A stretch of DNA of 39,961 nucleotides, from positions 1-39,961 of the forward strand of contig DATBDZ010000341.1 of the NCBI GenBank assembly GCA_036276235.1. The letters run 5' to 3'. The notes below the pieces were generated by a model. That model did no database searches and was not told the DNA's origin. It saw nothing but the letters and a program-made list of their open reading frames with translations. Position numbers and translations under genes: made by a program. Position 1 is the stretch's first letter. Each line of letters starts with the position of its first letter. The stretch comes from JANWHF01 sp036276235 (lineage in GTDB: Bacteria; Planctomycetota; Phycisphaerae; Tepidisphaerales; Tepidisphaeraceae). This document shows, piece by piece, positions 1 through 7,934 of this stretch.

Positions 1-28
1 CCCTCTCCCCTGAGTACAGGGGAGAGGG
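1..28. repeat. Hairpin with GAGTAC loop
   Basis: A perfect 11-bp stem (1-11 with 18-28) encloses the six-base loop GAGTAC at 12-17. It lies just past the 3' end of the small membrane protein gene on the minus strand. The stem is C/G-rich and may extend beyond the window edge. There is no T-tract, so it is not a standard intrinsic terminator. The same hexamer caps hairpins with unrelated stems elsewhere in the window. Confidence 0.8.
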
Positions 29-56
29 TTCTAAGCGCGGCGGGTTAAAACCCGTC

Positions 57-449
57 CTACGCCGCGGCGTCGTCATTCTCACCAAAGATTATGCGCGCCA
101 CATATCGCAGCCCCGCGAATGCACCCCCGTAAGACACCAGCAACAATACGGTAACTAATACCCTGTCTCTTGCCGACAGATTCTCCCTGAACAACGTCAT
201 CAAATACGCCGAACCCGCAAGTGTAAGGAAGAAGCCGATCGGCGCGATAACGCATGCGAGAAGAATCCGCAGGGCCGATATACCGCGAGGACGTACTCTG
301 GGCGTCCGATATTCGAGGACCGTCGGCCGCGTGGGCTCGAGCGGATATTGTTGAGTATTTCCGTCGGGCACCACGATAGCTAAAGTACCAAACTTCAAAG
401 CCGTGCGGGAAGAGAATTCGGCCAATGGGCACCAGGCTGGCGCTTTCAT
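57..449 (-). CDS. Hypothetical membrane protein
   Basis: I do not recognise this 130-residue protein. The N-terminal half is soluble and the C-terminal half has two hydrophobic stretches (LRILLACVIAPIGFFLTLAG and VLVTVLLLVSYGGAFAGLRY), probably two membrane helices, followed by a short acidic tail ending DDAAA. I chose the ATG at 447-449; a GTG at 470 in the same frame would add seven residues but would overlap the start of the divergent gene. It is paired head to head with another small membrane protein gene only about 12 bp away, so the two probably share a control region. No clear Shine-Dalgarno is visible. It is probably real given the regular membrane segments, but its function is unknown. 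Confidence 0.5.
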   Translation of the reverse strand: MKAPAWCPLAEFSSRTALKFGTLAIVVPDGNTQQYPLEPTRPTVLEYRTPRVRPRGISALRILLACVIAPIGFFLTLAGSAYLMTLFRENLSARDRVLVTVLLLVSYGGAFAGLRYVARIIFGENDDAAA

Positions 450-461
450 GAATCGAGACGT

Positions 462-773
462 ATGCCACACAAGCTCGACTACACCGTGCTGCCATCCCTG
501 CGTACCGCTGCAAGCATCACGTTCATTGTGAATCTGATTTCGCTGATCGCGTCCGTCGGCGTGTCGTTTTACATCCTCGCCAACTCCGATAGCTGGGCCC
601 GCCTACTTGAAATCTTTGCCGCCGTCGGCGGGCTTCTTGTTCAAATCGTTATCACGTTCATCTCGTCCTGTACTCGTCCGCGAAAGTGGCAGGTGCCATT
701 GGCCGCGCTTGGGATCTGGTTCGCCGACATAGCGCTGGCTATCTTTCTGCCGGCAACGGGCGGGCATAGTTGA
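462..773 (+). CDS. Small hypothetical membrane protein
   Basis: This 103-residue protein has three hydrophobic segments, at roughly residues 17-38, 48-68 and 78-97, separated by short charged loops (SDSWARLLE; TRPRKWQ). It is a plausible small three-helix inner-membrane protein with no domain I can name. It starts at ATG 462, about 12 bp from the start of the divergent membrane protein gene, and ends before a large inverted repeat. No strong ribosome-binding site is visible. The two divergent membrane proteins may function together, but that rests only on their arrangement. Confidence 0.5.
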   Translation: MPHKLDYTVLPSLRTAASITFIVNLISLIASVGVSFYILANSDSWARLLEIFAAVGGLLVQIVITFISSCTRPRKWQVPLAALGIWFADIALAIFLPATGGHS

Positions 774-820
774 ACGAGGGTGCATCTAATGGACGACGCG
801 GACATCAATTCGTCTTCACG

Positions 821-917
821 CCGTCAACGAGCCTTGAGCGAGGGGGCGGATTCTCAGTGCGCGCATTGAGAATTCGCGCTTGGAGAATCCGCCCCCTCGC
901 CTTCGGCTCGTTGGCGG
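821..917. repeat. Long inverted repeat, 35-bp arms
   Basis: The arms 821-855 and 883-917 are complementary at about 30 of 35 positions, including an unbroken 18-bp inner stretch (gagaatccgccccctcgc on the right arm). The 27-base centre contains a second, smaller inverted repeat (attctca with tgagaat). It fills most of the gap between two plus-strand genes and has no T-tract. It looks like a small palindromic mobile or structural element rather than a terminator. Confidence 0.8.
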
Positions 918-986
918 CGTGGTGACCGCGTTTAGCAAAGGGTACGCGCCCTGCAATTTGGTCGGTGAAACTGCGCCCATCTCGAT

Positions 987-992
987 TAGAAT
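987..992 (+). promoter_or_regulatory. Candidate -10 box, leaderless start
   Basis: TAGAAT lies exactly six bases before the ATG at 999, and there is no Shine-Dalgarno in between. This spacing puts the expected transcription start on the A of the start codon, so the mRNA would be leaderless. No convincing -35 box is seen. The same -10-N6-ATG layout occurs at 32376 and 36265. Confidence 0.45.
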
Positions 993-998
993 CATTGC

Positions 999-1370
999 AT
1001 GAGAACTGTCACTTCATTGCTGATACTTGCGCTGCTCTCAATGACTGTCGCCACGGCTCAGCAAAATACCCCCGCGACGCGGCCTGCCGCCGATGTCGGC
1101 GGTTCTCCTGACGATATTCAGATCGAGATCGCCCTCTTTGGCAGCGGCACGCATCTGGCCGATGTGACGGACCGCGTCGTTCAGCTTCTGCATTCTGAGC
1201 CGCAGGGCTTTGTCGCGCGGGCCGACTGGCTGCGCATTGATCCCGCTCCCGGACAATCCAAATCACTGCTGATCCGCTATCGCTACCACGGCAAACAACG
1301 CCACTACATGATCAGCGGCGGTGTCCGCGCGACGTTTGCCGCGATGATGGACGTAGACGATAAGAAATGA
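999..1370 (+). CDS. Secreted DUF3395-like protein
   Basis: This 123-residue protein begins with a clear Sec signal peptide (MRTVTSLLILALLSMTVATA, cleavage probably after TAQ). The mature part contains the pattern ALFGSG...ADVTDRV...IDPAPGQSKSLLIRYRYHGK, which resembles by memory the DUF3395/DNAJC11 C-terminal-type domain (YGxxxxxxDVTDxV...DPAPGxxKxLxIxYxYxG) common in planctomycete secreted proteins. It is a single short domain of unknown function. The start is ATG 999, with no Shine-Dalgarno but a -10-like TAGAAT six bases upstream. The gene converges with the beta-helix protein gene, the two stop codons being only a few bases apart. Confidence 0.6.
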   Translation: MRTVTSLLILALLSMTVATAQQNTPATRPAADVGGSPDDIQIEIALFGSGTHLADVTDRVVQLLHSEPQGFVARADWLRIDPAPGQSKSLLIRYRYHGKQRHYMISGGVRATFAAMMDVDDKK

Positions 1371-1376
1371 GCGGCT

Positions 1377-3407
1377 TCACCCCGTCGCTCGTTCCCCAAA
1401 CAGCTTGCCGGTTGCATTCTGGCCGGCACTGAGCGTGACAGTCAGCACCCCGCCGGCGGGCGTGGTGGCTGCAATACCTGCGATGGGGACGACGCGCACG
1501 GTGTACGTGCCGGCGGCGAGGCCGGTGAAGGACCAGTTGCCGTTGATGTCGGTTGTGGTGCTCTTGTCGCCGGTGTCGAGTTTGCCGTTGTGGTTGAGAT
1601 CGAGATAGACGGTCCACAGTCCCACGCCAAACTCGCCGTTGTCGATCTTGCCGTCGGCGTTGGAGTCGCCGAAGACTTTGCCGGAGATCGAGCCCAGGGC
1701 CGCCGAGACAGATTCAGTGAAGGTGGCTTTGTTGGATTTGTTGCTCTTGGCGTCGGTGATTTGCTCCGACACGGTCAGGGGGCCAGCCTTTGCGAAGGTG
1801 TGCTGCACCGCCGGGATAGCGCCGGCGGTCGGGAGTCCCACGATTGTGTCGGCCGATCCGTCGCCCCAGTTGATGTCGAGCTTGAACGGACCTGTCGCAC
1901 CGTTTTGTGTGAACGATCCGAGACTCACCAACGTGCTGGCGCCAATTGCCGCGGTCTGATTGGCCGGCGGCTTGATGACGATCGAGGCAGTTGTCGGCGG
2001 CTGCGCTTCGACAGCGCCGATATCCACGATGCCATTGACGATGCGCGTTAGGCCGCGCTGGTCGGTGAGGATGTTTGTCGGCAGCAGTGTGTTGAGGCCG
2101 TGATCGATCAGCGGGCTGCCGGCCAGGGGGAGCATGGTCGGCGAGAAGCCGCCGTTATTGGCCAGCGCGCCGAGCTTGGCGTTAAGCGGGCTGGCGATGG
2201 TTCCGGTGAAGTCCTGGGGGATCCAGTTGGAACTGCCGTCCGTCTTGCCGATTAGGTTGTGGCCGAATGAAGTGACCGAGCCGGAGAAATCCGGCCCATT
2301 TCCGCCGGTACCGGTGAGTGAGTTACCAGCGACGATAGTATTCTTCAGCACGAAGGTAAGCGGGCTGGCATCGAAGATGCCGCCGCCCGAAACGCCGGCG
2401 GTGTTGTTGGCGATGGTGACATTGGTGAGGGTGGCGGTGCCATCGTTATAGATGCCGCCGCCCTGGCCAGTGTTACTGAAATTCTTGAGTGCTTTGTTGG
2501 CGGAGAGGGTAACGTTCACGAGCGCGAGCGTGTGCTTGTTGGAATGGTTGTAGATCCCACCACCCAGAAGTGCTGAGTTTCCGCTGAAGGTGACGTTCTT
2601 CAGGACCGCGTTTCCGCCATTGGAAAACCCGCCGCCGTCGCCTCCGCTGCTGTTGTTTGAAACAATCGCGTTGGTGATCGTCAACAGCGTCGTGCCGGCG
2701 GTCAGCGAGGAGTTGGACATACCGCCGCCCTGATTGGCGGTGACGGTAAGATTTGTTGCCGTCGCGTTGGCAAAGTCGTTTTGAAATCCCATCCCCTTGT
2801 TGGCGGAAATGGTGACATTGGTCAGCGTCATCGTCGCGTCACTTAAGATGCCGGCTCGACCGTTATTGCTCGAAGTAACATTGGTGAGCGTTGCCGTGCC
2901 CGCTTCGCAATTGATGCCATTTGAAGCGTTCTGCGTCGCGGTAATGTTGTTCAGCGTAACCGTACCGAGACTGAGGATGCCGGCGGCGGACGAGCCGGCG
3001 CCGCCGTTGGTCACTGTCAGATTATTCAACGTCGCCTTGGCTCCGTTGCCGACCTCCAGCACCGACACGCCGAAAGTTTTTTGGCCGCTGATCGTCAAGC
3101 TGGCGGCGGGCCCGGTGATGGTTGTCAGCGCGGTCTTGTTCGTGATGATCAAAACGCTATTGAGCGTAATCGTCTTAGGCGTCGCAAAGACGGTCGGATC
3201 AAAAGTGATGCTCGTCGGCGTCGCGCTGCTGTTGGCGGTCGTCACAGCATTTCGCAAGCTGATCAACCCCGTGCTCGGCGGATAGATCGCATCGTTGATC
3301 GTATTAACCACGATGCCGCTCAAAAGTGTGCGGCCCTCAAGCATTTCGGCGAACGACCGTCCAGAACGATGGGCGCAAGAAGTCTTCCGAGAATTTGATG
3401 AGCGCAT
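1377..3407 (-). CDS. Secreted parallel beta-helix surface protein
   Basis: This 676-residue protein has a planctomycete-type N-terminal export tag, MLEGRTLLSG at residues 22-31 (LEPR-XLL-like). Residues about 40-370 hold many imperfect repeats of the form TLTNVTISxNxG, typical of right-handed parallel beta-helices of polymorphic outer-membrane or pectate-lyase-like type. Next comes a choice-of-anchor-Q-like segment ending in DQRGLTRIVNGIVDIGAVE (about 370-470). After that is a PKD-like domain with INWGDGSAD (about 475-570). The end is an SdrD-B/Cna-B-like module (SGKVFGDSNADGKIDNGEFG, about 573-676), whose Asp-rich loops probably bind calcium. It is likely a structural or adhesive cell-surface protein; no catalytic residues are evident. 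The start ATG at 3405-3407 follows the purine-rich AAGGAAG. The Asn/Thr/Ser-rich composition is typical of surface proteins. Confidence 0.85.
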   Translation of the reverse strand: MRSSNSRKTSCAHRSGRSFAEMLEGRTLLSGIVVNTINDAIYPPSTGLISLRNAVTTANSSATPTSITFDPTVFATPKTITLNSVLIITNKTALTTITGPAASLTISGQKTFGVSVLEVGNGAKATLNNLTVTNGGAGSSAAGILSLGTVTLNNITATQNASNGINCEAGTATLTNVTSSNNGRAGILSDATMTLTNVTISANKGMGFQNDFANATATNLTVTANQGGGMSNSSLTAGTTLLTITNAIVSNNSSGGDGGGFSNGGNAVLKNVTFSGNSALLGGGIYNHSNKHTLALVNVTLSANKALKNFSNTGQGGGIYNDGTATLTNVTIANNTAGVSGGGIFDASPLTFVLKNTIVAGNSLTGTGGNGPDFSGSVTSFGHNLIGKTDGSSNWIPQDFTGTIASPLNAKLGALANNGGFSPTMLPLAGSPLIDHGLNTLLPTNILTDQRGLTRIVNGIVDIGAVEAQPPTTASIVIKPPANQTAAIGASTLVSLGSFTQNGATGPFKLDINWGDGSADTIVGLPTAGAIPAVQHTFAKAGPLTVSEQITDAKSNKSNKATFTESVSAALGSISGKVFGDSNADGKIDNGEFGVGLWTVYLDLNHNGKLDTGDKSTTTDINGNWSFTGLAAGTYTVRVVPIAGIAATTPAGGVLTVTLSAGQNATGKLFGERATG

Positions 3408-3855
3408 GTGGTTCTTCCTTCCTCAAAACAGAAATGACGAATGAGGGCTAACCAGAGAAGCACGGGGAAATCCGACGATGGTCTCCTCTCCGATTCCCAA
3501 ACTTTTGTAAAGCTTGACCCGCGGCAATATTAATAATCACCACGGTCACACGCAAGCTGCGCCGCGGCTCGCCCAGCAGGAAGTCATATTCAACTCACCC
3601 GGAAGACGAGCCGCTGAGACCGCAAAGAGCGCAGAGACGTGTATAGAGATCGGGTACGTCTCTGCGCTCTCCGCGCTCTCCGCGGCTAATCCTCTGCGCC
3701 ACGGCCGCGACACGAGACGTATCGGGAAGCGCAACATTGGGCGCTCTGGAGGCGCCACATCGCCACGGCACGACTGACCTGTCGCGCACTTCCGTTGGAC
3801 ATCCGTAGCGACTAAAGTACCACCCTTCTAATCCTCAACGAAAGAGCATTCGAGC
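3408..3855. other. Intergenic region with one large hairpin
   Basis: This 448-bp gap between the divergent beta-helix and oxidoreductase genes has no credible gene. Its main content is the inverted repeat at 3609-3687. A weak promoter-like TTGGAC lies about 50 bp before the oxidoreductase start, without a convincing -10 box at the right distance. Confidence 0.5.
3609..3687. repeat. Inverted repeat, 32-bp arms
   Basis: The arms 3609-3640 and 3656-3687 flank a 15-base centre and match at most positions, with an unbroken block at the inner end (agagcgcagagacgt against its complement). The arms are built from short purine-rich words such as gagcgcagagacg. Related Cys/Arg-codon-like words (caaag, gcgcag) recur at about 17440-17520. 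It looks like a dispersed intergenic element and contains no coding potential. Confidence 0.75.
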
Positions 3856-4950
3856 ATGATCGGCATAGGCATCATCGGAAGCGGCGGCATCGCGTTGGCC
3901 AATCACATGCCGGGGTTCGCACTTTGCCCCGATACCAAAGTCGTGGCGCTGTGCGATAACAATCCGCAGGTTTTGGAAAAGGCCAGCCAGACCTTTGGCA
4001 TCAAGGACACTTACACGGATTATCTGAAGCTGCTGCAGCGCGATGATGTGACGGCGGTGGTGATCGCGACGCCGAACTTCCTGCACGCGCCGATTGCGCT
4101 GGCGGCGATTGCCGCCGGCAAGCACGTCATGTGCGAGAAGCCGATCGCCATGGATCTCCCTGAGGCGCGCAAGATGCAGGCCGCCGCCGAAGCGGCCAAC
4201 GTGCGGCATATGACGGCATTTACCTATCGCTTCGTGCCGGCCATGCGCTACATGTATCACCTCGTGCAGCGCGGCGACATCGGCCGCCCCTATCACTTCC
4301 GCGCTCAGCGATTCCAGGATTGGTTTGACAAGAATCTGGGCTGGCGGCAGGTGAAGAAGCTGGCCGCCACCGGAGAGATCGGCGACATGCTCTCGCATCG
4401 CATCGATTACTCGCACATCCTGATCGGCCCGATGAAGCGGCTGGTGGCCGACATGCGGCGATTCGTTGACGTGCGCGGCGGGCAGCCCGCCGACGTCGAT
4501 GACTGGGTATCCATCCTCGCGGAATTCGAAAGCGAATCGGGCGAGCGCCCGGTGAGCGGCGTGCTAGAAAGCACCAAGCTCGCCACCGGCCGCGGCGAAG
4601 GACATCGCGGGCTGGATCTGTGCGAAGTGAACGGCTCGGAAGGATCGATCGCCTACACGACGCAAAAGCCGCTGGAATTGCTGATCGGCAAGAAAGGCGG
4701 GCCTGATTTGCAGAAGGTAAGCGTGCCGCGCGAGTTTTGGGTGTGGCCGGGGTCGCCGCGTAATCCGGATCAGGGCGATCCGCTGGTGACGTTCCGCTAT
4801 GACCAGAACTTCGAGTTCACGGACGCGATCCGCCATCATCGCCCCTGCTGGCCGTCCCTCCGCGACGGCGTCCGCGTGCAGGCGGTGATCGATGCGGCGC
4901 TGATCAGCGAAAAAGAGAAGCGTTGGGTGGATGTGCCGACCGTTGATTAG
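3856..4950 (+). CDS. Gfo/Idh/MocA family oxidoreductase
   Basis: This 364-residue NAD(P)-dependent dehydrogenase of the Gfo/Idh/MocA family has its N-terminal Rossmann fold at residues 2-17 (IGIGIIGSGGIA) and the family signature CEKPIAMD at 93-100, with Glu94-Lys95-Pro96. The substrate-side motif EIGDMLSHRIDYSH (about 174-187) supplies the likely catalytic His/Asp residues. Family members oxidise or reduce sugars, inositols or related polyols; the substrate here cannot be told from sequence. Length is normal. The start ATG 3856 lacks a strong Shine-Dalgarno. An SDR gene follows 13 bp after the stop, which suggests one operon and perhaps consecutive redox steps on the same sugar-like compound. 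Confidence 0.9.
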   Translation: MIGIGIIGSGGIALANHMPGFALCPDTKVVALCDNNPQVLEKASQTFGIKDTYTDYLKLLQRDDVTAVVIATPNFLHAPIALAAIAAGKHVMCEKPIAMDLPEARKMQAAAEAANVRHMTAFTYRFVPAMRYMYHLVQRGDIGRPYHFRAQRFQDWFDKNLGWRQVKKLAATGEIGDMLSHRIDYSHILIGPMKRLVADMRRFVDVRGGQPADVDDWVSILAEFESESGERPVSGVLESTKLATGRGEGHRGLDLCEVNGSEGSIAYTTQKPLELLIGKKGGPDLQKVSVPREFWVWPGSPRNPDQGDPLVTFRYDQNFEFTDAIRHHRPCWPSLRDGVRVQAVIDAALISEKEKRWVDVPTVD

Positions 4951-4963
4951 TAAGTGAGGATTC

Positions 4964-5671
4964 ATGAGCAAGACTGCAATCATTACAGGCGCAGGAAGCG
5001 GCGTAGGGCGTACGACGGCGGTTCGCATGGTGCGGGAAGGTTGGCGCGTGGCGCTGATCGGCCGACGCGCTGATGCGCTGCGGGAAACCGCTTCGCAATG
5101 CGGCTCTGCCGATAAAGCGTTGGCGATTCCGTGCGATATCGCCGACCCGGCGGCGGTGATGAAGATGACCGCCGACGTGCTCGATCGATTCGGCAAGGTC
5201 GATGCCCTGATTCACGCGGCGGGCACCAACATCCCCAAGCGCTCCTGGGAAACCCTCACCGTCGATGATTATCGCGCCGTGATCGATACCAATCTCAATG
5301 GCGCCTTCTATTGCGTACGCGCCCTGCTGCCGAGCATGCGCAAAAACGGCACGGGGACGATCGTGCTGGTGGTATCCGATGCCGGCATCATCGCAAATGC
5401 CAAGGCGGGGGCGGCGTACGTCGCCAGCAAATTCGCCGCGCGCGGGATGGCCCAATCGCTCAACGCCGAAGAGCGCGCCAACGGCATCCGCTGCACGGCC
5501 CTCTGCCCGGGCGATATCAATACGCCGATCCTAGACAAGCGCCCCACCCCGCCGAACGAGGAAGCACGGGCGAAGATGCTTCAACCGGAAGATCTCGCGG
5601 ATTGCGTGATGCTCTGCGTGAATCTTCCCGGTCGGGCGGTGGTGGAGGAGTTGGTGATTCGTCCTCGGTGA
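4964..5671 (+). CDS. SDR family oxidoreductase
   Basis: This 235-residue classical short-chain dehydrogenase/reductase has the cofactor motif TGAGSGVGR at residues 8-16, an HAAG motif at 84-87 in place of the usual NNAG, and the catalytic triad Ser138, Tyr152 and Lys156 (YVASK). The arginine-rich turn after the second strand (IGRRADAL) suggests NADP(H) preference, which is an inference. It starts at ATG 4964, preceded by a GAGG-like site, 13 bp after the Gfo/Idh/MocA gene, so the two are probably co-transcribed. Substrate unknown. It is of standard length and appears intact. Confidence 0.9.
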   Translation: MSKTAIITGAGSGVGRTTAVRMVREGWRVALIGRRADALRETASQCGSADKALAIPCDIADPAAVMKMTADVLDRFGKVDALIHAAGTNIPKRSWETLTVDDYRAVIDTNLNGAFYCVRALLPSMRKNGTGTIVLVVSDAGIIANAKAGAAYVASKFAARGMAQSLNAEERANGIRCTALCPGDINTPILDKRPTPPNEEARAKMLQPEDLADCVMLCVNLPGRAVVEELVIRPR

Positions 5672-5709
5672 GTGCGAACGTCGAATACGGTCCTCTACTC
5701 CAGACGAGA

Positions 5710-5750
5710 GAGTCGGGGCGTGTCGCCCCGCAATCGGACCAACGGTCCGA
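5710..5750. repeat. REP unit, left of transposase
   Basis: Two adjacent hairpins make up this unit. One has 6-bp arms at 5715-5720 and 5724-5729 with loop TGT. The other has 7-bp arms at 5734-5740 and 5744-5750 with loop AAC. The unit is repeated in inverted orientation at 6256-6293, on the other side of the transposase gene. Confidence 0.85.
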
Positions 5751-5759
5751 ACGATCACC

Positions 5760-6242
5760 ATGCGATCATCTCCCCTCGCATACCACATCACCTTCGGAAC
5801 ATACGGAACACGTCTGCACGGAGACCCGCGAGGAACCGTCGATCATGCACAAAATCAATTCGGGGAGCCGATCATCGGCGCCGATCCGGAGTGGTGGGCT
5901 CTTGAACGGGCGCGAATGCGGTTCGATCCGGTCGTTCTTGATCGCGAGAAGATGTGTTTTATCGAATCGGTTATTCCTGATATTTGCATTCGTGGGAGTT
6001 GGACTCTTCATACTTGCGCCGCGGGACCGGATCATGTTCATACGTTGCTGACTGCGACCGCGGAAGGTGATGCGGTTCGGAAGTGGTTGAAGCGGTGGTT
6101 GGGGGAATGTCTCTCAGCCAGGTGGAGACTTCCCGATGGAGCGAGTTGGTGGGCCGAGGGTGGGAGTGTGAAGTGGGTATGGACGGATGAGTATTTTGCA
6201 CGCGTGTTGGGGTATGTGAGGGATCAGCGGGCGTCGAGGTGA
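5760..6242 (+). CDS. REP-associated tyrosine transposase (RAYT)
   Basis: This 160-residue protein belongs to the IS200-like/Y1 HUH transposase superfamily. The N-terminus (LAYHITFGTYGTRLHGDPRG) has the typical RAYT strand and loop. The metal-binding HUH motif is seen as PDHVHTLL around residue 91-98, and a conserved Tyr in VLGYVRDQR near the C-terminus is the likely nucleophile. Known RAYTs bind, nick and join single-stranded REP hairpins and usually sit beside them, as here, with a REP unit on each side in inverted orientation. It is a little shorter than many RAYTs but shows no frameshift. No Shine-Dalgarno precedes ATG 5760, so expression may be low. It could be a domesticated single-copy gene that disperses REPs in the genome. 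Confidence 0.85.
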   Translation: MRSSPLAYHITFGTYGTRLHGDPRGTVDHAQNQFGEPIIGADPEWWALERARMRFDPVVLDREKMCFIESVIPDICIRGSWTLHTCAAGPDHVHTLLTATAEGDAVRKWLKRWLGECLSARWRLPDGASWWAEGGSVKWVWTDEYFARVLGYVRDQRASR

Positions 6243-6255
6243 GGTCGCGCGAGAC

Positions 6256-6293
6256 TCGGACCTTCGGTCCGACGGGGCGACACGCCCCGACTC
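6256..6293. repeat. REP unit, right of transposase
   Basis: This is an inverted copy of the left REP unit. A 7-bp stem (6256-6262 with 6266-6272, loop TTC) is followed by a 6-bp stem (6274-6279 with 6283-6288, loop ACA). Read on the minus strand it matches the left unit except for three bases between the hairpins and the loop bases. A fragment matching the first hairpin recurs inside rarA at 37068-37083. Confidence 0.85.
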
Positions 6294-6331
6294 CGTCGCG
6301 TTCGCAGGGAAGCGTTTTTTTCGTGGGTTCG

Positions 6332-7774
6332 TTATGCGGCGCGCGGGGGTGTATACATCTTCACACAATTCCGATTCGCGCTCTTCGCGTCATACAGGGC
6401 CTGATCGACCGCGCTGAGAAGTGACGGGAGCGTCAGGACGTTTTGCGACGCGGAGCGCTCGGCGATTCCGATGCTCAGGGTCGGTTGCTGATCGAGGTGC
6501 GTGATTGCGCTGGAGAAATCCACGGAGGCGAACGCCTGCCGCAGTTTTTGGACGACTTGCATGGCCTGGGCGATCGTGGTTTGCGGGAGGGCGACGACGA
6601 ACTCGTCGCCGCCGAAGCGGAAGGCCAGATCGGTCTTGCGGAGCGTGATGCGGACGCAGTCGGCGAAGGCGCGGAGCAGATGATCGCCGGCGGCGTGGCC
6701 GTGCGTGTCGTTGATTTCCTTGAAGCGATCCATGTCCACCATGAAGATCGCCAGCGCGCGATTGTGCCGCTCGGCCAGAGCCACCTCGCGGCTGAGCAGA
6801 TGATCGAGCGAGCGGCGGTTGTACAAGCCTGTCAGCGAGTCGGTCATGCTGCGCTGCTCTGCCTCGGCCAACAGATGCAGCGACGTCAGCGCCGATTGGG
6901 CGGTGCTGACATAAGTCTGAGCCAACTGCCGGCGCTCTTCTGTCCAACTCTGACTCGGCGGCATCAGCATGTGCGCCAAAAGCTGGATCTTCGCCCCGAT
7001 GCTGAACGGCACGCAATACGCCGGCTGACATTCCGGTTGTTTGAGAAATTGGTCGATCGCGCAGCGCACCGGCGCGCCATCGCAACGAAACTGGCGCGGC
7101 TGATGTTGCCGCAGACAGGGGCAGGAACCGGAATCCATCTCCGCGATCGGCGAGGCGGTCAGCACATCCGCCGGCAAGGCGGCCTTGATCTGCGTCGTCG
7201 GGCTGGATTCCGCCTCGTGGCCGACGATCACGACACCGGAGAGGCTCAGCTCCGTTTGCAGAAAATGGGCGAGGGACGAGAAGATCTGCTCGGCTTTGCC
7301 GGCGCCTTGGATCGTCAATGAGAATTCCAGCAGTCGATCGACGGTCTGCGTGCGGCCGCGCAGTTCCGCCTGAATCCGCTCATTTTCATGGCGGGCATTG
7401 CGGAGGCGATCGACCATTCGATCAAAAGTATGCTGCAACCCGGCGACATCCGCCGCCGCGGGGGTTGGCGTTGGGTGGATTTCCAACTCCCCTTCAATGA
7501 CCCTCGCCATTCCCGCGCGAACCGCGCTGAGCGAGCGGATCACGCGGTTGATTGCCAAAACCATGAGCATCAGCCCCAGCAAAGAAGCCAGGACGATGCC
7601 GGTCGTGAGCCGCCAGTGGAAAAAGGTGTAGGGGCCGATGTTGAAGGAGGATTGTTGGCCGGTCCACGTCATCGAGACGATCGCGCCGACACCGGTGATG
7701 GCCGTTGATAAGGCACAGAGGGAGAGCACCTGCATGCGCAGTGAGGTGCCTGAGATGAATTGCCGCACGCCCAT
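6332..7774 (-). CDS. Membrane diguanylate cyclase (HAMP-GAF-GGDEF)
   Basis: This 480-residue protein makes the second messenger c-di-GMP from two GTP. Two membrane helices (about 17-36 and 57-77) bracket only a short periplasmic loop. They are followed by a HAMP-like linker (about 78-130), a coiled segment, a GAF-like sensor domain (about 145-300) and a C-terminal GGDEF domain (about 305-475). The active-site motif is intact, GGDEF at 388-392, and the inhibitory I-site Arg379-x-x-Asp382 stands five residues before it, so product feedback is expected. The GAF region is unusually Cys-rich (SCPCL, FRCDG, RCAI, ECQPAYC), which could bind metal or sense redox; that is inference. An AGGAG site precedes the ATG. 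It is divergent from the sigma-54 activator gene. Confidence 0.9.
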   Translation of the reverse strand: MGVRQFISGTSLRMQVLSLCALSTAITGVGAIVSMTWTGQQSSFNIGPYTFFHWRLTTGIVLASLLGLMLMVLAINRVIRSLSAVRAGMARVIEGELEIHPTPTPAAADVAGLQHTFDRMVDRLRNARHENERIQAELRGRTQTVDRLLEFSLTIQGAGKAEQIFSSLAHFLQTELSLSGVVIVGHEAESSPTTQIKAALPADVLTASPIAEMDSGSCPCLRQHQPRQFRCDGAPVRCAIDQFLKQPECQPAYCVPFSIGAKIQLLAHMLMPPSQSWTEERRQLAQTYVSTAQSALTSLHLLAEAEQRSMTDSLTGLYNRRSLDHLLSREVALAERHNRALAIFMVDMDRFKEINDTHGHAAGDHLLRAFADCVRITLRKTDLAFRFGGDEFVVALPQTTIAQAMQVVQKLRQAFASVDFSSAITHLDQQPTLSIGIAERSASQNVLTLPSLLSAVDQALYDAKSANRNCVKMYTPPRAA

Positions 7775-7820
7775 AGCTCTTGGGTCTCCTGACCCACGGC
7801 CCGCGCCCCCGTCTATATCG

Positions 7821-7848
7821 GCTATAGGTCATACAGACTGAACCGCAA
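7821..7848 (-). promoter_or_regulatory. Candidate sigma-70 promoter of the GGDEF gene
   Basis: On the minus strand TTGCGG (7843-7848) and TATAGC (7821-7826) are separated by 16 bp and lie about 50 bp upstream of the diguanylate cyclase start. Each box matches the consensus at four of six bases. Confidence 0.35.
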
Positions 7849-7934
7849 CAGGCCGCGCAATCGCTAGGCACGGCAGAGTTAACGGCATCTTCGCGCATAA
7901 TTCGCTTGGAAAAGTGGCGGAGGCTGCGTACATT

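Noticed and set aside
2797..3285. A hydrophobic plus-strand ORF opposite the beta-helix gene
   Set aside because: It is the antisense shadow of Asn/Thr/Val-rich beta-helix repeats; the sense frame has signal, domain order and ribosome-binding site.
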